Positions 54,501 to 62,348 of a stretch of DNA of 64,000 bases are shown in pieces. The notes beneath the pieces are model-generated. The model saw only the letters and a list, made by a program, of their open reading frames with translations, was not told the DNA's origin and did not search any database. Each line of letters begins with the position of its first letter. Positions within the stretch are counted from its first letter, which is position 1. The position numbers and the translations under genes are program-made. Source of the stretch: Flavobacterium salmonis (GTDB lineage Bacteria > Bacteroidota > Bacteroidia > Flavobacteriales > Flavobacteriaceae); the NCBI RefSeq assembly GCF_903819435.1, contig NZ_CAIJDP010000060.1, positions 310,001 to 374,000 on the forward strand, written 5' to 3'.

Positions 54501-55087
54501 TTCGGATTATTTTCTTTGTGTTTTTCTAATCTTCTGAATAAAATAGGATGGCACCAGGCAGGATTTGCTCCTGTGATTAAAAAGGTATCAGCCAATTCAA
54601 TATCGTCATAAGCAATTGGAACAGAATCTTCTCCAAATGTTTTTTTATACCCAACTACCGCAGAACTCATACAAAGCCTGGAATTGGTATCTATATTATT
54701 GGTTTTTAAAAAACCTTTTACTAATTTATTTACTAAATAATATTCTTCGGTTAAACACTGGCCTGAAATATAGAAACCAACACTATCAGATCCGTGTTTT
54801 TTTATGATAGAAGAAAAAACAGCTGCTGCACGATCAATAGCGGTATCCCAGCTTACACGCTCTAATGGATACGATTTGCTTCCGCGCATTTGTGGATACA
54901 AAATCCTGTCTGAAATATCATTTACCACATAATGCAAATTCATTCCTTTAGAACACAACATCCCCTTGTTTACAGGATGATCTTTGTCTCCTTCAACCAT
55001 TACACCATTTTTGGGATCATTTGTAACGATTATTCCGCAGCCAACACCACAGTAGGAACAGGTAGTTTTGATTTTTGTGTTTTGCAT
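51569..55087 (-). CDS. nasA: Assimilatory nitrate reductase fused to its flavin diaphorase
   Basis: The 1172-residue protein joins three units. Residues 1-700 are a NasA-type molybdenum bis-MGD oxidoreductase with a [4Fe-4S] site (C10, C13, C17, C45), and a late MGD-binding domain (LTTGRVRDQWHTMTKTG). From about 706 a NirB-like NAD(P)H/FAD oxidoreductase follows (IAIVGAGAAAF; VIVGGGLLGLELAAAL). Residues about 1115-1165 form a BFD-like [2Fe-2S] domain (CSCSQ...CGSC). Electrons would run from NADH to FAD to Fe-S to Mo, reducing nitrate to nitrite in the cytosol. Usually these parts are two proteins. It is the first gene of a minus-strand pair with the rubredoxin protein. Confidence 0.92.
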   Translation of the reverse strand: MQNTKIKTTCSYCGVGCGIIVTNDPKNGVMVEGDKDHPVNKGMLCSKGMNLHYVVNDISDRILYPQMRGSKSYPLERVSWDTAIDRAAAVFSSIIKKHGSDSVGFYISGQCLTEEYYLVNKLVKGFLKTNNIDTNSRLCMSSAVVGYKKTFGEDSVPIAYDDIELADTFLITGANPAWCHPILFRRLEKHKENNPKIKIIVVDPRRTDTAAFADLHLQIIPGSDIILYHAMAKRIIEKGYVDHDFVKNHAENFKEYKDLVLNTSLEKASKLCGISVNDIKLAADTIGKAKGFISLWAMGLNQSAVGVDKNTALLNLSLLTGQVGKPGSGPFSLTGQPNAMGGREVGGMANLLAAHKDLANPEHRKEVADFWGVDAISEKPGLTATEMFEALESGKMKAVWIICTNPLVSLPDSRRIEKALQNAKFVVVQDISHNADTAKYADLLLPAAGWLEKDGTMTNSERRISYLPKGINAPGEALPDIEILIRFAQKMNFNGFNFNSAEEIYKEHCALTKNTNIDISFLNYNRLKTEGTFQWPVPDYGHPGTPRLFTDKKFYTPSQKAIFNLPTSIENTSEQPSPQFPFILTTGRVRDQWHTMTKTGKVSRLMTHTPSPVLEINPIDAFKADIKDGDIVIVTSKNGDVRVKAKVTDSIKEKVVFLPMHWGKQLENDLNRTNNLTNTLVDPISKEPDFKYTTVSITKYVKPFQKIAIVGAGAAAFRFIQNYREFNSTDEIVVFSNEINPFYNRVLLPEYMTGEFSWQQLLKVKDGEALNKLKITMNAGVAVGKINAAEKTIIDTLGDTHTFDSLILATGSRPFVPENAQLHLPGRFTVRRKEDADRLKKHLDDTNLPPEEQHVVIVGGGLLGLELAAALKHKKVKITIIQRASRLMERQLDRVSSKLLAEEVQLRDIQIYFDNEVSTVFETDNDNELEIALKSGRIITANAIVYTIGTIPNIEIARETGLACGRGVKVNQYLQSSNPDIYAIGEIAEFNNQLFGITSAAEEQADILANFLAGDISSYYKGSVLMNILKLEDINLCSIGDVEIPENDDSYEEIIFADLKQRYYKKCIVKNDLLVGAILMGDKNEFAEFKTMIESKIELSEKRNSLLRGSSNAKPVLGKLVCSCSQVGAGNIEETIKSGVNNFTDLCKNTGAGLGCGSCKTEVKEILAKCKI

Positions 55088-55160
55088 TCTGGTTGTTTTT
55101 AAATACTATAATTATGATCTTTTAATAAGGCTCTAGATAAAGCACTTATTTAAATCTACA

Positions 55161-55195
55161 CAAAAATAAGTATTTTTACGTATAAATACGTATTT
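55161..55195 (-). promoter_or_regulatory. nasA promoter with TACGTA repeats
   Basis: On the minus strand the -7 element is TATTTTTG (55161-55168). Beside it lie two TACGTA boxes (55177-55182 and 55187-55192) exactly 10 bp apart, including the 12-bp palindrome AAATACGTATTT (55184-55195). The block AAGTATTnnTACGTAT (55168-55183) is also found before the porin gene at 56419-56434. Confidence 0.6.
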
Positions 55196-55263
55196 TGTCA
55201 ATTTATTTTTCTATTTTTGAATCAAAATAAATAAGGAATAGAATCGTACAGTGCTAAAGTAAC

Positions 55264-55350
55264 TAGTGAATAGTTATTAGTGATTAATCTGAAGACATAA
55301 GATTAACATGAATAAGAAGCTAATCACTCTTCACTAATTACTATGGACTA
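55264..55350. repeat. Imperfect inverted repeat in the nasA-fnr space
   Basis: TAGTGAATAGTTATTAGTGA (from 55264) is partly complemented by TAATCACTCTTCACTAATTA (from 55321). It looks like a degenerate dispersed element, and may hold the leader of the regulator gene. Confidence 0.55.
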
Positions 55351-55378
55351 ATAGCTAATCAAATAAAAAAGGAATCCC

Positions 55379-56083
55379 ATGAAAGAAGAATTGGCCATTT
55401 GTTATACCTGTACAAACGAGAACTGTTTTATAAAAAAACACCTGCACTTAGAGCAAATGAAGCAGTATGTTGCCAAAAAACACAGCTTCGTATGCAAAAA
55501 ATCGCATCAGTTTATTATTGAAGGCGCTCCTATTCATGGACTTTATTTTATCTGTAAGGGAAAAGTAAAAACAGTCAAAACCGGCATTAACGGACGTGAG
55601 CAGATTGTTCGCTTAACCAAAAACGGAGATACAATCGGATTTCGTGGTTTTGGTACCAGCAAGCGTTATTTAATTGGCGCATACGCTCTGGAAGATACTG
55701 TTTTATGCAATTTCAGTAATGAAACGATGATGGAAATACTTCAAAATGTTCCTGAATTTACGTATGCCCTAATGTTATTTTATGCTGATGAATTAAACAA
55801 AAGTGAAAACAACATTCGAAAAATTGCACACATGAATGTTCGGGAACGCATAATTGATTTACTCTTATATATCCATCGTAAGTTTGGTCAAACCAATGGT
55901 TTAATAGAAATTGAACTTTCCCGAAAAGAAATCGCTGACTTCGCCGGAACTACTGAAGAACAGGCAATTCGCATACTCTCAAGTCTTAAAAAAGAAGCGC
56001 TTATAAAAACAGTTGGCAAAAGAATTGGCTTATTGGCGCTTCCAAAACTGCAGTCTGAAATAATGGAACATAAATATTTCTAA
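55379..56083 (+). CDS. Fnr-like regulator with N-terminal cysteines
   Basis: The 234-residue Crp/Fnr-family protein has a cyclic-nucleotide-type beta-roll (about 45-125) and a helix-turn-helix (ELSRKEIADFAGTTEEQAIRILSSL). The N-terminus has C8-x2-C11-x4-C16, plus C39 and C110 further on, close to the cysteine spacing of Fnr (C20, C23, C29, C122), so an Fe-S sensor of oxygen or NO is possible. It lies between nasA and the nitrate uptake genes, and so is the likely regulator of both. Confidence 0.88.
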   Translation: MKEELAICYTCTNENCFIKKHLHLEQMKQYVAKKHSFVCKKSHQFIIEGAPIHGLYFICKGKVKTVKTGINGREQIVRLTKNGDTIGFRGFGTSKRYLIGAYALEDTVLCNFSNETMMEILQNVPEFTYALMLFYADELNKSENNIRKIAHMNVRERIIDLLLYIHRKFGQTNGLIEIELSRKEIADFAGTTEEQAIRILSSLKKEALIKTVGKRIGLLALPKLQSEIMEHKYF

Positions 56084-56159
56084 TTAAGATCTAAGTAGTT
56101 TCTTTTTTTCAAAACATTTCTTCTTCATAAATCTCCTTTTTGAGTAGTTTCAACTATCA

Positions 56160-56200
56160 CTTAGAAACTATTCTACGTATGTTTCTAAGGTTTTTTGCTT
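56160..56200 (+). terminator. Terminator of the Fnr-like gene
   Basis: A 9-bp stem (CTTAGAAAC / GTTTCTAAG) with a 12-nt loop that includes TACGTA, followed by GTTTTTTGCTTTT. Confidence 0.85.
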
Positions 56201-56418
56201 TTATTCTCAAAAAACACTTAGAAAAAGGTTCATTTTTTATCCAAATAAACCTTAATTTTTTTAAAACATTAGTCAAAACCTCAAAACACACCATCCGTAA
56301 AGCCTTGTTATGACTTAGTTATTTTAAATTTTCTGCGATAACACAGTAAATAAATTGATTTTAAAACGCTTTTTTTAGCTGAAAAAAAATGTTTTGATAT
56401 GGCAAAAGGACACTACTT

Positions 56419-56443
56419 AAGTATTAGTACGTATGTAAGTTTG
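56419..56443 (+). promoter_or_regulatory. Promoter and TACGTA box of the nitrate uptake operon
   Basis: AAGTATTAGTACGTAT (56419-56434) is followed one base later by the -7 element TAAGTTTG (56436-56443). The block matches the nasA upstream region in 14 of 16 bases. The remainder of the 386-bp gap is AT-rich with no gene visible. Confidence 0.6.
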
Positions 56444-56469
56444 CTTCATACTAATCAAAACAAATAACC

Positions 56470-57921
56470 ATGTCTACATTAACAAATCTGATATTAAAGA
56501 ATCAAAACCAAAAAAAAGAAAGCCTTTTTAATACAAAACTTTCAAAAACAATTTTACTCGGAGTTGCTATTACTTGTTTAGGGAAATTTGAAGCGAAAGC
56601 ACAATTTACACTTACAGGTCAGTTAAGAGACCGTGTTGAAATGCGTGCCGGACAAGGAACACTTCAGCAAAAAGGAGATAAAGCAGCCTTATTTACAAGC
56701 CAAAGAACAAGATTATCTGCAGGATATACAGGATATCGTTTTAAAATTTACACTTCATTACAGGATGTTCGTGTTTGGGGGCAGGATGCTTCTTCTATCA
56801 ACAGAACAACTACTGAGGCCAATAACGGAATTTTATTGCACGAAGCCTGGGCAGAAATTTCTTTAGTAGATACCTTAAGTACTATTCAGAATTTCTCGGT
56901 AAAGGCAGGACGTCAGGAAATCTCTTATGATGATCAGAAAGTTTTAGGAAGCTTAGACTGGCTGCAGCAAGGAAGACGCCACGATGCAATCGTTTTTAAA
57001 TATGCAAACAAAGGCTGGATTGCAGATGTTGGGGCAGCTTTCAATCAAAATAAAGAAAATAATACCGGAACAATTTATAACGGAACCAATTCAGCTTATG
57101 GTGCAGGAACAAACGGAATTGGAACGATGTACAAATCATTTCAATATGCCTATATAGGTAAGAAATTCTTCTTTGGTGATTTGTCTTTTCTATTCTTTAA
57201 AGATGACTTTAATAAATATACCAACGTAACAGCCGGAACACCTCCTGTAACTACAAAGGTAAACGGTGAAGGCGTTTGGAGCAGAAACACAACCGGAATT
57301 TACTATAACGTAAATGCAACCCGAAAATTAAATTTCATGGGAAGCTTCTATCATCAGGGCGGTCATGACAAGGACGGAAGGTCTTTAAGTGCCAACATGG
57401 CTTCTATCACATCAACGTATCAGGTTGGAAGAAAATTATTCATAGGGCCCGGAGTTGATTATTTATCTGGTGATGACGGAACAAAAACCGTAACTACTAC
57501 TTCTGATAATAATCGTTTTGATCCACTATACGGAACGCCTCATAAATTCTGGGGAAGTATGGATTATTTTTATGCAGCCAATGGATTCGGAAAACAAGGT
57601 TTATTAAATTATTTCTTCAAAATAAAATACAATGCCAAAGACAATCTAAGCTTCAATTTAGATGTACACGGTTTTGAATCGGCAAACAAAATAACTAATG
57701 GCGCAGGCGGTAAATTAAACTCTTATTTAGGTACCGAAGTTGATTTAACGGTAAGATACAATCTAACCAAAATTATCAATTTTGAAGCGGGTTACTCTAT
57801 CATGAAAGCAACAAATTCATTGGCTTCTGCACCTGTTAAAAATGTCGCCAATGCAGATTTAACACCACAATTTGCTTATGTAATGCTAAATATCAAACCA
57901 AATTTCCTTGCAAAGAAATAA
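56470..57921 (+). CDS. Outer-membrane porin (alginate-export family)
   Basis: The 483-residue protein has a long N-terminal segment with a signal peptide (about 24-46, ILLGVAITCLGKFEAKAQ). A beta-barrel of alternating polar and apolar strands follows, in the alginate-export (OprP-like) style, with FSVKAGRQEISYDDQKVLGSLDW near the start and the C-terminal strand FAYVMLNIKPNF. First gene of the nitrate uptake operon, so it likely lets nitrate or another anion through the outer membrane. It shows no TonB box or plug. Confidence 0.85.
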   Translation: MSTLTNLILKNQNQKKESLFNTKLSKTILLGVAITCLGKFEAKAQFTLTGQLRDRVEMRAGQGTLQQKGDKAALFTSQRTRLSAGYTGYRFKIYTSLQDVRVWGQDASSINRTTTEANNGILLHEAWAEISLVDTLSTIQNFSVKAGRQEISYDDQKVLGSLDWLQQGRRHDAIVFKYANKGWIADVGAAFNQNKENNTGTIYNGTNSAYGAGTNGIGTMYKSFQYAYIGKKFFFGDLSFLFFKDDFNKYTNVTAGTPPVTTKVNGEGVWSRNTTGIYYNVNATRKLNFMGSFYHQGGHDKDGRSLSANMASITSTYQVGRKLFIGPGVDYLSGDDGTKTVTTTSDNNRFDPLYGTPHKFWGSMDYFYAANGFGKQGLLNYFFKIKYNAKDNLSFNLDVHGFESANKITNGAGGKLNSYLGTEVDLTVRYNLTKIINFEAGYSIMKATNSLASAPVKNVANADLTPQFAYVMLNIKPNFLAKK

Positions 57922-57952
57922 TTGAATAAAATAACTTTTAAAACTATTTAAA

Positions 57953-59164
57953 ATGAAAAAAGGACTCATAAATACAAAAATGCTATTGACTTTATTATTA
58001 GTTATTATAGCTTTCTTCACAGAAATATCAGCTCAGAATGACCCTGTAAAACTAGGATTTATTCCACTAACAGACTGCTCGCCAATTGTTATGGCAAAAG
58101 AATTGGGGTTGTTTAAAAAATACGGCGTTGAAGTGGTAGTGACCAAAGAATCTTCATGGGCAAATGTTCGTGATAAAATTTTAACCGGAGAATTAGACGG
58201 AGCGCACTGTCTGTATTCAATGCCATTTTCGGTTTACACAGGGGTAGGAGGAAAAGCAGGTTCTGAAATGAAAATCGCCATGATGCTAAACGTAAATGGT
58301 CAGGCGATTACACTTTCAAAAGATTTTTGCGGAAAAGTTGGTTTCAAGCAAATGAATAAAGTAGCGCCGGTTGTAGCAGCAAAATTAAAAGCTGAGAGAG
58401 AAGTGACTTTCGCCATGACTTTTCCGGGAGGAACGCACGATTTATGGTTGCGTAACTGGATGGCAATTGCAGGTGTAAATCAAAAAACATCAAAAATCAT
58501 TACGATTCCGCCTCCACAAATGGTTGCAAACATGAAAGTAGGAAACATGGATGGTTTTTGTGTTGGAGAACCTTGGGGAGGAGTTGCAGTAAAACAAGGA
58601 ATTGGTTTTACACAAGTTGCATCTCAGGACATCTGGAAAGACCATCCTGAAAAAGCTTTGGTAGTAAACAAAGAATTTAGCGAAAAACGCAGAACAGATT
58701 TGGTTAAAGTAATGAAAGCTGTTTTAGAAGCCTGCATCTGGTTAGACAATCCTGCCAATCGCAAAAAAGCGGCTGCTGTAATTGGAAAGGCACCTTATGT
58801 AAACGCTCCTGCAGACGTGATCGAAAACAGATTAATGGGTAATTATGATTTAGGTTGTAATCAGGGTACTCAGGTTTACTCTAAAGATTATATGCTGTTT
58901 TACAAAGGCGGAATGGTAAATTATCCTCGTAAATCACATGCAATCTGGGCAATGGCACAATATGTACGTTTTGGGATGTTAAAAGAAGCACCAAATTACA
59001 AAGCTATTGCAGACAAACTGATTTTACAGGATTTATACGAAGAAGTTGCCAAAAGCATGAAAGTAAAAGTACCAAATGATGATATGAAACCTTTCTCTTT
59101 AACGATGGACAAAACGGTTTTTGACCCTTCAAATCCTGCAGCTTACCTAAAAGCAGTTAAATAA
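57953..59164 (+). CDS. nrtA: Nitrate-type ABC transporter substrate-binding protein
   Basis: The 403-residue protein is of the CmpA/NrtA family. A signal peptide (LLLVIIAFFTEISAQ) is followed by the binding fold with KLGFIPLTDCSPIVMAKELGLF, ATFPGGTHDLWLR-like core (here AMTFPGGTHDLWLRNW), and the DGFCVGEPWG block. It captures nitrate (or nitrite/bicarbonate; the ligand is inferred from context) in the periplasm and hands it to the permease. It lies 32 bp after the porin gene. Confidence 0.9.
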   Translation: MKKGLINTKMLLTLLLVIIAFFTEISAQNDPVKLGFIPLTDCSPIVMAKELGLFKKYGVEVVVTKESSWANVRDKILTGELDGAHCLYSMPFSVYTGVGGKAGSEMKIAMMLNVNGQAITLSKDFCGKVGFKQMNKVAPVVAAKLKAEREVTFAMTFPGGTHDLWLRNWMAIAGVNQKTSKIITIPPPQMVANMKVGNMDGFCVGEPWGGVAVKQGIGFTQVASQDIWKDHPEKALVVNKEFSEKRRTDLVKVMKAVLEACIWLDNPANRKKAAAVIGKAPYVNAPADVIENRLMGNYDLGCNQGTQVYSKDYMLFYKGGMVNYPRKSHAIWAMAQYVRFGMLKEAPNYKAIADKLILQDLYEEVAKSMKVKVPNDDMKPFSLTMDKTVFDPSNPAAYLKAVK

Positions 59165-59180
59165 TAAAGTTCTTTTTATT

Positions 59181-59301
59181 CCCGTACATAAGTTTGTTTC
59201 TTGCCACAGATTTAATGTCTTTAAAACATTATCCTTTAAGCCTACTTAAAGTTTTAATCTGTTAGAATCATTTTAGCTGTGGCAAAATTTACTTACTCGG
59301 G
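59181..59301 (+). repeat. Structured inverted element within the nrt operon
   Basis: The outer arms CCCG...CGGG enclose TTGCCACAG (59201-59209) with its complement (59277-59285), and an inner hairpin CTTTAAG/CTTAAAG (59234-59240 with 59245-59251). It fills the 176-bp space between the nrtA- and nrtB-like genes and may tune or partly stop downstream transcription. Confidence 0.6.
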
Positions 59302-59340
59302 AATTCATAAATCTAATTTCTAAATTTAAATTACAATATC

Positions 59341-60228
59341 ATGTCTGATAAAGATACCTTAACACTAAGTGCTGTTTCCGGTCAAGCCGAAGTTTTGACA
59401 CCAGGCACTTCAAATGATTCCGTAAAAAATGACAAAATAAAATTGATTATCAGTCAATTTGCAGAAAAATTAAAATCGACTGTATTCGCAGGAATCGGAG
59501 TTCTTGTTTTTATAGGCTTTTGGAGCTTACTCAGCATTTATACCAAAGATGCCCTTCCTGGACCTTTAGCAACTTTTACCGTTTTAAAAGAAATGCTAAG
59601 CGATCCGTTTTATGATTACGGACCAAACGACAAAGGAATCGGGTTACAATTATTCAATTCAATCAAAACTGTTTTAACCGGATTTTTGCTGGGATCTTTA
59701 ATAGCAATTCCAATTGGAATTCTGATGGGAGCCAGTACTATTTGCAAACAAATTTTATACCCGATAGTACAGCTTTTAAAACCGGTTTCACCATTGGCTT
59801 GGTTTCCAATTGGGCTTGTTGTTTTTAAAGATACCGGAATGGCGACTATTTTTATTGTTTTCATTACCTCATTATGGTCAACTTTAATCAACACTTCTTT
59901 TGGAGTAGCTTCGATTCCTCAGGATCATAAAAATGTAGCAAAAGCTTTTGGGTTTTCAAAAATGCGTTATTTAACCAAAATTTTAATTCCATACAGTTTG
60001 CCTCACATCATCACCGGATTGCGTTTAAGTATTAGTGTGGCCTGGCTGGTAATCGTAGCCGGAGAAATGCTTTCGGGAGGTGCCGGAATTGGATTTTTTG
60101 TATGGGACAGCTGGAATGCCCTAAGTTTAGAAAAAGTAATCTCAGCCATTATAATCATCGGAATCGTAGGGCTTCTTTTCGATAAGTTATTCACTTTTAT
60201 TGAAAGTAAAGTGGCTTATAAAGCCTAG
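59341..60228 (+). CDS. nrtB: Nitrate ABC transporter permease
   Basis: The 295-residue inner-membrane protein has six or seven hydrophobic helices and the permease EAA-type loop (KNVAKAFGFSKMRYLTKILIPYSLPHI). It is related to NrtB/CmpB/SsuC. It has a hydrophilic N-terminal tail of about 45 residues. It pairs with the substrate-binding protein upstream and the ATPase downstream. Complete. Confidence 0.92.
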   Translation: MSDKDTLTLSAVSGQAEVLTPGTSNDSVKNDKIKLIISQFAEKLKSTVFAGIGVLVFIGFWSLLSIYTKDALPGPLATFTVLKEMLSDPFYDYGPNDKGIGLQLFNSIKTVLTGFLLGSLIAIPIGILMGASTICKQILYPIVQLLKPVSPLAWFPIGLVVFKDTGMATIFIVFITSLWSTLINTSFGVASIPQDHKNVAKAFGFSKMRYLTKILIPYSLPHIITGLRLSISVAWLVIVAGEMLSGGAGIGFFVWDSWNALSLEKVISAIIIIGIVGLLFDKLFTFIESKVAYKA

Positions 60229-60306
60229 AAAAGGTTCTGAGTTTAAAAGGTTGCAGATCTCAAATCTTTCAATCATTAAATTTTTCAATCATTAAATAAA
60301 AACATC

Positions 60307-61113
60307 ATGAGTTATTTAGAAATAAAAAATTTAGAAATATCATTCCCAACACCAAAAGGAAAATACATTGCAGTTCGGGATATTAATTTGTCTATTCAAA
60401 AGGGAGAAATAATCTCCATTATCGGACATTCAGGATGTGGAAAATCAACTATAATGAATGCCATTGGAGGAATGTTAACTCCAACGGGAGGTTCTGTTGA
60501 ATTGGCTAACAAAAAAATAAAAGGACCAGGACCGGATCGCGGAATCGTTTTTCAGAACTATTCGCTTTTACCTTGGTTAACTGTCGAAGAAAATATTTTT
60601 CAGGCTGTTGATTCGGTTATGAGTATTTCTAAAAAAGAAAAACACGAAATCGTAATTGAGAACCTTAAAATGGTGAATCTTTTTGAGCACAAAGACAAAT
60701 TACCAGGACAGCTTTCAGGCGGAATGAAGCAGCGTGTTGCTATTGCAAGAGCCTTCGCTATAAATCCGGGCGTATTGCTTTTGGACGAACCATTTGGTGC
60801 TTTGGATGCTTTAACAAAAGGTTCGATGCAGCTTGAAGTATTAAAGTTATGGAACTTAAACAATCGCGAAAAAACCATCGTTATGATTACACATGATATC
60901 GAAGAAGCATTGTTTTTATCAGATAGAATTGTGGTTTTAAATAACGGACCAGCCTCGACTATCCGCGAAATTGTCGAAGTACATCTGCCAAGACCAAGAA
61001 ATAAAATTGAAATTGTAAAAACCCCTGAATATATCGATTTAAGAGATCGTTTATTGCACTTGTTAACAGATAAATTCTCTATTGAAGATATGGGAATGGT
61101 ATATAAAAGCTAG
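60307..61113 (+). CDS. nrtC: Nitrate ABC transporter ATP-binding protein
   Basis: The 268-residue ATPase has Walker A GHSGCGKST, the Q-loop FQNYSLLPW, the signature LSGGMKQR, Walker B LLLDEPFGALD and the H-loop MITHDIEEA. It belongs to the NrtC/D-SsuB family. It lacks the C-terminal substrate-binding extension of cyanobacterial NrtC and so is closer to NrtD in length. It drives nitrate import together with the two preceding genes. Confidence 0.92.
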   Translation: MSYLEIKNLEISFPTPKGKYIAVRDINLSIQKGEIISIIGHSGCGKSTIMNAIGGMLTPTGGSVELANKKIKGPGPDRGIVFQNYSLLPWLTVEENIFQAVDSVMSISKKEKHEIVIENLKMVNLFEHKDKLPGQLSGGMKQRVAIARAFAINPGVLLLDEPFGALDALTKGSMQLEVLKLWNLNNREKTIVMITHDIEEALFLSDRIVVLNNGPASTIREIVEVHLPRPRNKIEIVKTPEYIDLRDRLLHLLTDKFSIEDMGMVYKS

Positions 61114-61137
61114 TTCTCACTTATTTCTCAATAACAT

Positions 61138-61172
61138 ATCCTTGTAATAAATGGCATTACAAGGATTCTTTG
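61138..61172 (+). terminator. Weak terminator before the dismutase gene
   Basis: An 11-bp stem (61138-61148 with 61156-61166, ATCCTTGTAAT and complement) with a 7-nt loop and only TCTTTGATT after it. Read-through into the dismutase gene is plausible. Confidence 0.55.
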
Positions 61173-61219
61173 ATTAAAAAAGAAGCCAGGAAATATTTCA
61201 ATAACTCAATCCCGAAACT

Positions 61220-61771
61220 ATGACAAGTACTATTTTTGATTTCGTTGGAGACAATTCCGGCGAATGGCAAGTTACTTCAATGACAGCCTACAAAGGCAAT
61301 CCTATCGAATCTGTTTCACATTTGACTAAAGTTCCTTTAGGAGATTTGAGTCAATCTGAAAAAGGAATCTGGTCTTTTAAAGGAATTATCAGCAATTTGC
61401 GTTACACTGAAAAAGAAGAAAAAGACAAATTAACTGCAATTCAGGAAGACCTTGGGAGAAAAAATGCTACCCTCGCAGCCTTTATTCCGATTCGAAAATC
61501 AGAAACCTGGTGGAATCTGGCGCAAGACGAACGCAGAAAAATAATGGAGAGTAAATCGAAGCATACCCAAACCGGAATGAAATACCTGCCTGCTATTGCC
61601 CGAAAATTATTCCACTCGAGAGATATTGGTGAGGCATTTGATTTTTTAACCTGGTTTGAATATGCTCCAGCTGATGCAGAAGCTTTTGAGGAACTTTTAG
61701 ACACTTTAAGAAAAACAGAAGAATGGACCTATGTTAATCGTGAAATTGACATTCGATTAAAGAAAGTTTAG
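61220..61771 (+). CDS. cld: Short (dimeric-type) chlorite dismutase
   Basis: The 183-residue haem protein matches the short lineage of chlorite dismutases, which split chlorite into chloride and O2. The family residues are all present: K93, W97 and W98 (RKSETWWNL), the proximal haem ligand H115 (SKHTQTG), the distal catalytic R128 at exactly 13 residues after it, and a glutamate (E167/E168) to hold the histidine. In Nitrobacter and Cyanothece enzymes the equivalents are H114 and R127 as I recall. There is no signal peptide, so it acts in the cytosol beside the nitrate reductase, which can reduce chlorate to chlorite. Confidence 0.87.
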   Translation: MTSTIFDFVGDNSGEWQVTSMTAYKGNPIESVSHLTKVPLGDLSQSEKGIWSFKGIISNLRYTEKEEKDKLTAIQEDLGRKNATLAAFIPIRKSETWWNLAQDERRKIMESKSKHTQTGMKYLPAIARKLFHSRDIGEAFDFLTWFEYAPADAEAFEELLDTLRKTEEWTYVNREIDIRLKKV

Positions 61772-61799
61772 TAGAGACGCAAAATTGTGCCTCTATTTG

Positions 61800-62315
61800 C
61801 TATTTTAATTTTTTCCCATTATCATAGAAATTTGTTATCATTCCATTTTTATCCGATAAACATAATTCCTTTCCATTTTTCTTTCCGCCTTTGTACTCAC
61901 AACTATAAACTAATTTATTTTCAGAATAGAATTCTTCTAATGTTTTATCTCCATTTTCATCAAAATAAATAGTCGAATCTATATTTCCATCAAAATCTAA
62001 ACGATTTTCTTTTTTCTTTTTAAAGAATGCATTTTCGTAATAATACGTTTTTCTACTTGGAATTCCTTTCATGCTTTTATTATAGTAAGTGGTAAAAAGT
62101 ACGATAATACCATCTTTATACTCTTCCTTTGCTAATAATACGTTATTAGTCCATCTATGTATTTCTACAGAACCTGTAAAAATCGAATCATCAGCCGTTT
62201 TATAAACAAGATTTTCTTTAACATAAATATCTTTAGGATTAAGTGCCGTAGTATCCTGCGAAAAACTTTGAAGACTAAAAAACAATAAAAAAAAGAATAC
62301 TATTTTATGATTCAT
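61800..62315 (-). CDS. YwqK-like MORN-repeat exported protein
   Basis: The 171-residue protein has a signal peptide (IVFFFLLFFSLQSFSQ) and repeats of the YwqK/MORN type (YYENAFFKK...LDFDGNIDSTIYFDENGDKTLEEFYSENK...GGKKNGK). Databases label similar proteins toxin-antitoxin YwqK antitoxin, but here no toxin is adjacent and the protein is exported, so that label is doubtful. The function is unknown. It is convergent with the dismutase gene. Confidence 0.78.
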   Translation of the reverse strand: MNHKIVFFFLLFFSLQSFSQDTTALNPKDIYVKENLVYKTADDSIFTGSVEIHRWTNNVLLAKEEYKDGIIVLFTTYYNKSMKGIPSRKTYYYENAFFKKKKENRLDFDGNIDSTIYFDENGDKTLEEFYSENKLVYSCEYKGGKKNGKELCLSDKNGMITNFYDNGKKLK

Positions 62316-62348
62316 AAATTAATTTATATTAAGTGTTTAGCGCCTAAT

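Noticed and set aside
56174..56179. Third TACGTA box as a regulator site
   Set aside because: It is the loop of the terminator of the Fnr-like gene and is not near a -7 element.
61800..62315. Toxin-antitoxin system from the YwqK label
   Set aside because: The protein has a signal peptide and no toxin gene lies next to it; the label is a database habit.
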